Source of the DNA: Rubrivivax albus
Lineage (GTDB): Bacteria; Pseudomonadota; Gammaproteobacteria; Burkholderiales; Burkholderiaceae_C
DNA: 64,000 nucleotides
Assembly: GCF_004016515.1 (NCBI RefSeq)
Contig: NZ_SACT01000002.1
Location: forward strand, 744,001-808,000
Direction: 5' to 3'
A program made the translations under genes and the position numbers. Under the pieces are notes generated by a model. It had not been told where the DNA came from and searched no databases. It worked only from the letters and a program-made list of their open reading frames with translations. Every line of letters starts with the position of its first letter. Position 1 is the stretch's first letter. Below, one piece after another: positions 57,001 to 60,177 of this stretch.

Positions 57001-57748
57001 GCACGGTGCCGCCGTCGGCCTGGATCCGGCCGCTGTTGAGCACGGTGCCGGCCATGCCGGCGTCCACCGCCGCCGAGATCAGGCCATGGCCGCTGATGCT
57101 CACGGTGGCGGCACGCCCCGCCGCGAGCACGACGGAACCGGCGTCCACCGTGAGGCTGCCGCGGTTGTCCACCGTGGGCGCCAGCAGCGCCAGGTAGCCA
57201 CCGGCCTCGGCGGTGAGCTCGCCTTCGTTGACCACGGTGCCGTCGTCGTCACCGCTGAAGCGCAGCTCGCCGGCGGCGAAATCGGCCTGCGACAGGTCCA
57301 GCGTGGTGGCCACCAGGCCGCCCACGTCGACCCGGCTGCCGGGCGCGAACAGCACACCGTAGGGGTTGCTCAGGAAGACCTGGCCATTGGCCTGCAGCTG
57401 GCCGAAGATGCGCGATGCCGACTGGCCGGTGATGCGGTTGAGCGCGATCGAGTCCCGCCCGGGCTGCACGAAGCGCACCGTCGCGTCGCGGCCAATGTCG
57501 AAGCTCTGCCAGTCCAGGCCAAGGCGGCCGGTCTGCTGCGTGATCAGCAGCAGGTTGCCGGTCAGCGACAGCGTGCCGCTGCCCACACGCACCTGGCCGC
57601 CCTGCGGCAGGGCGCCGGCCGGCAGCGCCGGCGCGGCCGGGGGCGGCGTCTGCGCCAGGCTCCAGCCGCAGAACGGCGCCAGCATCGAGGCCAGCAGGCG
57701 CGAGATGCGGCGCTGGTGCGGCAGCAGGTTGGGGCGGTTCTGGGCCAT
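42083..57748 (-). CDS. Giant TpsA-type filamentous adhesin with GLUG and YDG/MBG repeats
   Basis: 5221 residues in one uninterrupted frame. After an N-terminal signal region come the TPS secretion domain (about 45-290; ALNRITGQSASRIFG, FLSNPYGVLF), a transition region, GLUG-type repeats (about 585-2440; GGLVGY...DSSASGDV), 26 YDG repeats (about 2495-4850; ITPRPLT...DRVYDGTTTV), three MBG-type domains (about 4850-5113; KVYGDLF) and a short C-terminal tail. Such proteins are secreted through a partner TpsB pore and form long surface fibres for adhesion or biofilm. The TpsB gene lies 21 bases upstream. The Slam-like gene is coupled by a four-base overlap. Domain type is secure; receptor and role are not. 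Confidence 0.92.
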   Translation of the reverse strand: MAQNRPNLLPHQRRISRLLASMLAPFCGWSLAQTPPPAAPALPAGALPQGGQVRVGSGTLSLTGNLLLITQQTGRLGLDWQSFDIGRDATVRFVQPGRDSIALNRITGQSASRIFGQLQANGQVFLSNPYGVLFAPGSRVDVGGLVATTLDLSQADFAAGELRFSGDDDGTVVNEGELTAEAGGYLALLAPTVDNRGSLTVDAGSVVLAAGRAATVSISGHGLISAAVDAGMAGTVLNSGRIQADGGTVRLTAASAEAVARSLVNNSGLVRADALEDRGGEIWITGDRVESSGTLQARGAGRIDGGRITVQGGMASGALALSGEIDATAEQGRGGRVDTSAAHVHIATGTRVNTLSEAGTHGTWRIDPTDFTVVAGGGSNDGSSIGALTLASNLGLGNVELETAPGGAEPGDIRVNADVSWTASTVLTLTAARHVLVNANITATGGGAGLVVNTGAGGAFTLDTGVRVRLPGANSTFTLDGNAYTMIRTLADLQAIDGDTTALAGRYALADNLNASASAVDGFSPIGNEATTSVNNANSFRGQFQGLGHTIAGLVVDAPASNATGLFASVQNARIENLTLSGGSVEGSQAAGALAGVVAGSTVIDNVHASVDVTAIDDSSSGVRAGGLVGDNNDTLAAVISRSSAAGAVSAETNTSTAYVGGLAGSTARGSLSDVSATGSVTAVLRAGSTNDSGFYVGGLVGLSSSAIADASASGNVTGGHEAGGLVGRYTPVAGGGIVNSQASGSVSGTDTAGGLVGSAASSAVGVGIADSSASGAVTSTGTAAGGLIGQYGLVGALERVDASGDVVGNTYAGGLVGYVPGAAAIDTATATGSNVTAARYAGGLVGYGGSGAISNATAEADVLATSTSGVWVGGLAGRTGGAVSNATASGSVSASNATGQAYAGGLVGSADGGASASFTDVAATGAVTVVSTSTSATRAGGLIGNGSLGSITRAQADGAVSGGLYTGGLVGYYSASSGTLSDSTASGDVSGFGDAGGLVGFATGTGTITDSSASGDVASSATSTYSVGGAIGYSALNGGVSDVAASGSVSGGAQTGGVIGYHVNGGLSGLTTTITSIEGRGWVGGLVGYSTGSTVSGLVSAVDVTHTGTSGGAGGVVGYLNGSIDGSSASGSVTANGGGNGDVGGLAGQVAGGAITASSATGNVTGGTATGGLVGRFAASNGNLLSDGSASGDVTGAGSAGGLVGVLSGAGGVADASATGSVDSTGSENGANYVGGAVGQYGGSVSPVALTAAGDVSGGQMTGGVIGYLSNGSVALAAGSVVSVVPPGQTKTVSGPRWVGGLVGYSDATGLADGLGFTGIVEATGSSGAAGGLFGRSAGPVSNSSTSGTVSGLGDVGGLVGRAQGSGGFTDVASTATVTNGGSGGAVGGLVGYYNHGGTLLRGNASGAVSGGAETGGLVGWASSGTAGTGIQSSGATGDVTAAGGTYVGGLVGRYGMPGEMTAVTASGDVLGGSNSTGGLVGYYNSNGALSDATPSGATVTATAGWIGGLIGYADAPAISDVTAIADVRSTGSGTVYIGGLVGRTAGTISNASASGSVTTDGDTGGVNAGGLVGQKDGSGSLTDVSATGTVSVASTSSGSIGGLVGYVSGGGIERGLATGDVSGGRYAGGLVGYFSPSTGSIVDSDAGGDVSSFGDAGGLVGFANGTGSIATSTAGGTVTSSDAGSYSVGGAVGYYGMTGSLAGVSAAGNVSGGGNTGGVVGYHFSTAVLDDVSTTATSVSGVTWVGGIVGNSRAASISGLAGTATVTQSGNGGGAGGLVGYSGGDITASSATGAVTGGNGDVGGLAGQVQGAIADSSASGTVTGGNGDVGGLAGYVNGAVSNSTASGTVTGGNGFVGGLLGQHHNGVLSQLTATGDVTAGSSGSAGGLIGYSNNAGDAVNLRAEGDVTAGSYAGGLFGQWQNGTRLADSQAIGQVASGSYAGGLVGQASSNDTGIVNSSASGTVRGSTYVGGLVGYATYTPIDRGEASGAVTAVSTNGGTVYAGGLVGYYAQYTAGGGIVDSSASGAVLADANGSDAGGLAGRIDAGSVERSSASGTVTAQDSSGSSTSHRAGGLAGSYSSYPGMVFADNAATGHVSSAGNAGGLVANYSGYPGVAAPSNVSASGNVSGHGDVGGLFGRLDYIGVDNGSATGDVVNSNGSGRTGGLVGRQYRYYAGSTISDSRATGHVSGGYYAGGLVGEATDYWFNVGTVSYGIVASEASGDVSDAFIAGGLVGYYYGGYGSGADANTPIDLGIRDSQASGAVQASYTAGGLVGSMASYGGIVGSRASGDVTLNAESSAATAGGLVGELTAYSGAAGDGRIQQSTASGSVTLAAGTGPVAGDNYSELHFGGLAGRLSGPNATAVVVSDSYATGAVSAIADGGRVRAGGLVGSTDSSVERVYATGAVTGTGLEASRLVGGLVGQIRRDGVTAAASYWATDASGQATSAVGTASTLAAMRDPATFDGWDIATAGGSTAVWRQYEGQSLPLLRRFLTPLTLTLDDVSREYDGTAGLGSGTLDFGGVLVDNPGAIVVDGAAVDVGSYAISAGNLVSTQGGYDLDISGSGTLTITPRTLGLTGVVLDKVYDGTTSATLAASPAFGNLVAGEDLQFVPGGGFAAAFADRNAGVDKTVVLSGSYGIADGAVGKASNYSLPGGLTTTATITPKPVTVGAITAVDRVYDGTTVVAVDAAAGALGGVIAGDVVAFDPDSVTTGSIPDKNVGTRPVTVVGATLTGADAGNYTITGLDGITVQITPKALTLDGLAARDRVYNTSTIISIDTSGATLTGVVAGDLVLPQTSGVYGEMADKHVGVGKPVDIIGAGLRGPDALNYTVTPGAVTVDISPYQLTVYLAHQGSSSRVYDGTNSAATYWPTYWYGGDDITVNATSIGYADKNVAYNGSGQVVAKTITASGLTLSGADAGNYALQNTTATLQGTITPKALTVTGVAAVDRVYDGTVNVQVDIGSAAVDTGGVIAGDTVSVLVPGGGTVTGLMADKHAGSDKAVTVPGLSLTGTDAGNYTITGSGSGVTVDIARRDLTATYTGQDKVYDGSPYALVTATLDAVVDGDAVSQYINDYCSYIYYGCAVYTEPGGTPDSYTANRHAGTDKPIVVVYNALLGSDAANYRLLNPTGSATPSDVTPKPATLAFTGDSKAYDGTTAATVTLNRSGSGIVGGDTVETTQSALFTGDGAKNVGAGKPIAVADILLSGTHAGNYTVLNDTATSSGSVTARPVVISGIEAASRAYDGTTTVAVSAPGAIGSSGFVDGDTVSVVQPPEGLSTGTIATPDVGSAKSVTVTGLSLAGADAGNYLIDPAASGITVDITPRLLTPSFDGLTKVYDGGVTASVVSTTAGIIDGDVLTFSQLALFTGAGAKNVGTDKPIAVSDIRLSGADAGNYALASTTAQATGDVTPKPVAPLYTGGSRVYDGVDNRSAPVTGDSLGFVNTDTVGLGQTALFTGDGSAGAGKAVSVTDIVLVGADAANYTLTASTASTTATVTPRPIRVAGVTAIDRVYDGTTTVQVNVTGASVDTSTVIAGDDVDIALPPEGISTGSVADRFVGNNKTVTISGAVLTGAAAGNYQIVGATGLVVDITPRTLTAVYTAADKVYDGTASATIAATTADLLGVDAGGVAILASGVFSDGRNAGTDKAVAVTGGFLSGAFAGNYTLANASGSTTADITPRPLTLSYTGGERVYDGTVAAPVTGTLGNRIGGDVLTLTQTAVFTGDGAKNVGNAKPIAISGIVLGGADAGNYLLPADTASATGRITPRPVVVEGLAGVQAVDRVYDGTLLVDVNVPGGISGTPRAGDLIAGDYVLLSLPAPGTAVGRMADRHAGTDKPVLVDGLGLSGADAGNYVIAAASGVTVDITPLTISAAYAGIDRVYDGSTNAPVAVTLAGVLAGDVLSGSASGLFTDGKNVGVAKPVAVSGGQLIGLDAGNYRLDNTSGSTTASVTPRSVTAVYAGGTRVYDGGTAAPVTGSVDGMVAGDSLVLSQSAVFSDGKNVGDAKPVAVSGIALSGTDAGNYQLTGDTASTTASVTPRPVVIEGLSVSAEGREYDGTTTVTVQVSAVDGAGPRPGDLIAGDDVSVLVPPSGATTGQMADKHAGADKAIVVDGLGLAGADAANYLIVGSAGLTVDIAPRTLTVSWAGVSRVYDGTDVASAIGSGDRVVAGDDLAIAGSGVFEAGRHAGTGLAVRIDTSTLGGADAADYVLANPTGTALADITPRLLTVSYSGGTRVYDGTVTAPVSGLLAGLIDGDSVTLAQTAVFTGAGAKNVGTDKAVAISAITLQGTDAGNYVTDVDSASSTASVTPRPVVLEGLTASATSREYDGTTAVVVDLVAVGGVAPRAGDLIVGDDVGVTVPGTGQTLGHMADKHVGTGKAVVIDGLGLTGADAANYVIEGVQGVSVDITPRTLTAVWVGVDKVYDGTAAGTATGSGDRAVAGDDLVLSASGVFAAGRNAGNGLLLSFDNGTLGGADAGNYQLLNSSGSVTASILPRTVTAVYTGVDKVYDGTTVAQVSGVLDGAIDGDVLTLTQTAVFSGGRNAGAGKAVSVGGITLGGDDAANYVLADTTASTTASITPRPLTVTGLGGLNAVDREYDGTLLVALNGALEGTAGLDGLVSGDDVSLGVGGLVPTQGLMLDKHVGTDKGVVIEGLSLSGADALNYVLADTLGLTVTITPRTLTASGLAAMGRVYDGSTRVALDTSAAALAGAVAGDDLSLRLDGATASMADKHVGVDKAVVLDGAALDGADAGNYRLVADADLRVTITPRTLQVTASAASKVYDGSTAASVTVTDDRLDGDALTLGTSASFASAGAGVGKAVNVGLTLGGDDAGNYLLLADTLALTADIERRALELAAPTLAKDYGDAIVLDGSEFIASGLVAGETIGRVQFASDGLAATAAPGSYTLSIGDAQGGSFDPANYVLSYRATALLVSPRPLTLTALLQSKVYGDLFAFGDGSYSIGGRGLANGETLGSVDIASAGAAARAGVGVYDITIGNAGGGSFSALNYAITYEGGTLTVTPRPLTVATQSVVRFADEPNPASFGYALGGAGLASGDVLAGVLQPVPPGSVGAPGGSIFELRPTGLDFASGSAANYAVSYVSGLLIVLPTPPRIDDPDGGTTGGDTQFAVVLDPATLARAEDALRRSSEALGGAGGSGSGATGGNAGPAELDAEAAAVIAALLRGETQQVSLPVLLRLPLLSIDPTLRRQLLSAVTTP
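42410..43190 (-). repeat. Three MBG-type domains at the adhesin C-terminus
   Basis: Three successive units of about 87 residues begin near LAKDYGDAIVLD, SKVYGDLFAFG and VVRFADEPNPASFG. Each has the SYTLSIG/GxGxY and NYVLSY strand pattern. They differ from the YDG units in lacking the GDD/GADAGNY pattern and cap the repeat array before a short Ala/Leu-rich tail. Confidence 0.7.
43200..50260 (-). repeat. Array of 26 YDG repeats with a three-repeat super-period
   Basis: I count 26 YDG/YNT motifs spaced about 90 residues apart, each with D(K/R)xYDGT, GD, (A/S)DKHxGxxK and GxDAGNY elements. Every third unit is most alike: motif codons at 49700, 48881, 48008, 47201, 46385, 45575, 44759 and 43946 are spaced 819, 873, 807, 816, 810, 816 and 813 bases. 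The array therefore grew by duplication of blocks of three domains, about 271 residues each. Confidence 0.85.
50440..56000 (-). repeat. GLUG-type repeat block of the giant adhesin
   Basis: Several dozen degenerate units of roughly 35-45 residues carrying GGLVGY/GGLAG followed by DSSASGDV-like turns. This is the GLUG motif pattern known from IgA-peptidase-like and adhesin proteins and probably forms a beta-helix. The block ends near YWATDASGQATSA, immediately before the first YDG unit. Confidence 0.8.
56880..57630 (-). other. TPS secretion domain of the giant adhesin
   Basis: Residues about 40-290 of the adhesin. NRITG and NPYG motifs, followed by VVNEGELTAEAGGYLALLAP and repeated NSGxIxAxGG rungs, define the haemagglutination-activity/TPS domain that is recognised by the POTRA domains of the TpsB partner and starts beta-helix folding outside the cell. 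Confidence 0.85.
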
Positions 57749-57769
57749 GGCGCGTGTCCCCGGTGTCCG

Positions 57770-59431
57770 TCAGGGCGTGGCGAAGAGTTGCAGGTAGACG
57801 CGGGGCTTCGGGTCTCCGCCCTCGGCCGTGGGCACCCGGCCGCCACGCCAGGCCAGCGAGGCCGACACGCCGAGGTCGCCGCCGGTCCACTGCAGGCCGA
57901 CGCCGGTGGCGCGCAGTCGCACGTCGTTGTCGTCCAGCACGGCGCCCCGCACCCGCGTGCCGCTGGCCGCGTCGTGGAACAGCGACAGCGTCATCTGCCC
58001 GCCCAGGTGGGCCAGGCCGTAGCGCAGCTCGGCGCTCCACAGCCGCCCGATGTCCACCGACGCTTCACCCGGCGCGTAGGCGCGCACGCCCGTGGGCCCC
58101 GCCAGGCTGAGCTTCTCCGAGCTGTCCAGCGCCCGGCCCGTGTACTGCGCCAGCACACGCGCATAGGCCGACACCGGGCCCCACACCGCCTGCTGGCGCG
58201 CCAGCTGCAGCTGGGCCTTCTTGAAGCTGCTGCGGCCGGCATCCCCAGCGCGCAGTTCGCCCACCCACAGCGCCGCCGACGCCACGCTGGCGCCGCCGCC
58301 GAACAGACCGTCCTGCAGGTCGCCGCGCGCCGACAGCTGGCCCAGGCGGCTGGCGCGCTGGTTTTCCTGGCCGATCAGGCGCACCTCGTCGTTCAGCCGC
58401 TTGTAGTCCATGGCCGCCTCGAGCCACAGGTTGGCCTGCATGCGGCGCACCATCGGCCATTCGAGGCTGAGGCTGGCCGTCGTGGCCACGCCGGTGGCAC
58501 CCAGCGCGGCGAAGTCGCCCGACAGGTCGTAGGTCAGGCGCGAGAGGCTGGCGCCCACGTGCCAGCCGTCGCCGCCCACCGGCACGCGGGTGCCGATGCT
58601 GCCGCTGACCAGGCCGCCGCCGTTGGACACCGTGGCCTGCAGCGTGGTCGCGTCGCCCCAACCGGAGAGGTCGCGCAGCTGCATCTGCAGCCCGGCGCGG
58701 TATTCGCCGCTCGACCGGCTGCCGTGGTTGTCGGCCTGCACGCGCAGGGCCAGCGGTTCGTCCTCGGCCACGCTGACCACCACGTCGGCAGTGCCGGTGC
58801 TGGCGCCCGGCGTGAGCGTGCCGCGGGCAACAACGCCCGGGATGTCGTTGAGCAGCAGCAGCTGGCGCTCGACCTCCGGCTGCAGCACCGGCTGGGCCTG
58901 CGTCAGGCCGGCGGTGTGGGCCTGCACGACGGCATCGCGCAGCCGGACCTCCTGCGCCGTGACCACCTGCACCGCGGCGATCTGGCCTTCCAGCACCGCG
59001 ATCTCGACGATGCCGGCCGCCACCTTCTGCGCCGGCAGGTAGGCGTAGCTGAGCAGGTGGCCGTCGGCCTGGTAGCGGCGCGTCAGCGCACCGGCGGCCT
59101 CGTTGAGGCCCTTGAGGTCCAGCGTGCGGCCGACCCAGGGGCGCAGCAGCGCGTCCAGTTCCGGCACCGGGTACGACCGCGCGCCGGTGATGCGGAAGCC
59201 CTCCACCTTCACCGTCGTGCCTTCGGGCATCTCCACCGTCGGCCGCGCCGGCGCTTCCAGCACCTGCGGCGCCGGCGCCGGCGGCTGCAGCGGGCGGTTG
59301 TCCTGGCGCTGCTGCTGCAGCAGCGGGCCGGCACCGGTCTGCGCCATGGCGGGCGCCAGGGCGGCCGGCACCAGGGCGACGGCCAGCAGGAGGGGGTTCA
59401 GGCGCAAGGCGGGCATGGAGGTTGGGGCCAT
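57770..59431 (-). CDS. TpsB outer-membrane transporter (ShlB/FhaC/HecB family)
   Basis: 553 residues. The signal peptide ends PAMAQ. A Gln/Pro-rich plug-helix-like leader is followed by POTRA 1 (about 72-150; VKVEGFRITGARSYPVPELDALLRPWVGRTL) and POTRA 2 (about 150-225; RQLLLLNDIPGV), then the 16-strand barrel to the end (VYLQLFATP). The lid-loop motif is VRAY (GPTGVRAYAPGEAS) where most family members have VRGY. It exports the giant TpsA protein encoded 21 bases downstream. Its ATG overlaps the stop of the CsgG-like gene by one base. Confidence 0.93.
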   Translation of the reverse strand: MAPTSMPALRLNPLLLAVALVPAALAPAMAQTGAGPLLQQQRQDNRPLQPPAPAPQVLEAPARPTVEMPEGTTVKVEGFRITGARSYPVPELDALLRPWVGRTLDLKGLNEAAGALTRRYQADGHLLSYAYLPAQKVAAGIVEIAVLEGQIAAVQVVTAQEVRLRDAVVQAHTAGLTQAQPVLQPEVERQLLLLNDIPGVVARGTLTPGASTGTADVVVSVAEDEPLALRVQADNHGSRSSGEYRAGLQMQLRDLSGWGDATTLQATVSNGGGLVSGSIGTRVPVGGDGWHVGASLSRLTYDLSGDFAALGATGVATTASLSLEWPMVRRMQANLWLEAAMDYKRLNDEVRLIGQENQRASRLGQLSARGDLQDGLFGGGASVASAALWVGELRAGDAGRSSFKKAQLQLARQQAVWGPVSAYARVLAQYTGRALDSSEKLSLAGPTGVRAYAPGEASVDIGRLWSAELRYGLAHLGGQMTLSLFHDAASGTRVRGAVLDDNDVRLRATGVGLQWTGGDLGVSASLAWRGGRVPTAEGGDPKPRVYLQLFATP

Positions 59432-60177
59432 CAGCGGCGTGCCATCGTCTGCAACAACGCCGACAGCAGCCTTTCGGCGGGTTCGAAGTCGCTGCGCTGC
59501 TGCAGCAGGCGTTGCAGCGCCGCGACGGCGTCGTCGAAGCGCCCGGCGTCGGCCAGGGCCGCCGCCGCGTCGTGGGCCTGCCACAGGTCGGCCGGATAGG
59601 CACCACCGGCCGGCGCGCCGCCGCCGAGGGCTCGCACGACACGGGCCGCCCACTGCGGCTGGTCGGTCATCACGGTGTCGAAAGGAGCCGTGTTCTCGTC
59701 GGCGAACAGGACGCGCCCGGTGGCGCTGTCGACCAGGCGCAGGTTGACCTGCACCGCATCTCCGACGACGAAGAAGCTGCCGAAGACCATGCGCTCGGCA
59801 CCGACGATGCGCCCCAGGCGCAGCCGCGCCTCGTCGTCGGCCAGCGCGGCGCTGCCCAGGTTCTGCTCGGCCAGCACCTCGCGCAGGCGCAGCCGGTCCA
59901 CCACGGCCTGGCCGGGGGTGCGCAGCAGGGCGCTGACCAGGCCCTCTGCCAGCGCGCGGCGCAACCAGTCGGCCTGGCCGCGGGGCACGGCCGACAGCGC
60001 CGGCACGGTGCGGTCCTCGAAGTCCCAGACCACCACCGCCGGCAGACGTGGCGAGCCCGCTGGCGCGGTGGGCGTCTGTGCTGCCACCGCCGCTGTGGAC
60101 AGAGCCGCCCACAGCAGCGCGGCGCGCCGGGTCAAGCCGGGCGCGCCGTGCAGGGGGGCGGACGCGTGCAGGTTCAT
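59431..60177 (-). CDS. Stand-alone CsgG-like exported protein
   Basis: 248 residues. A long N-region with TRRAALLWAALSTAAVAAQ is a signal peptide, possibly Tat-like. The body (about 45-190) is a CsgG/FlgO-type domain: AVVVWDFEDRTV, WLRRALAEGLVSALL, DRLRLREVLAEQNLGSAALA and AERMVFGSFFVVGDAVQVNLRLVD. A short helical tail (VAALQRLLQQRSDFEPAERLL) looks like half a TPR. There is no lipobox, so unlike curli CsgG it may not form the lipidated outer-membrane pore. It overlaps the caspase gene stop by four bases (ATGA) and couples to tpsB by one base. Confidence 0.82.
   Translation of the reverse strand: MNLHASAPLHGAPGLTRRAALLWAALSTAAVAAQTPTAPAGSPRLPAVVVWDFEDRTVPALSAVPRGQADWLRRALAEGLVSALLRTPGQAVVDRLRLREVLAEQNLGSAALADDEARLRLGRIVGAERMVFGSFFVVGDAVQVNLRLVDSATGRVLFADENTAPFDTVMTDQPQWAARVVRALGGGAPAGGAYPADLWQAHDAAAALADAGRFDDAVAALQRLLQQRSDFEPAERLLSALLQTMARR

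Noticed and set aside
46247..59599. A 4450-residue open frame on the plus strand opposite the giant adhesin and TpsB gene
   Set aside because: It is antisense to two clear protein families, has no recognisable domain, and its His/Arg/Ala/Gly-rich text is the expected mirror of GC-rich repetitive codons lacking stops. It reflects codon bias, not a gene.
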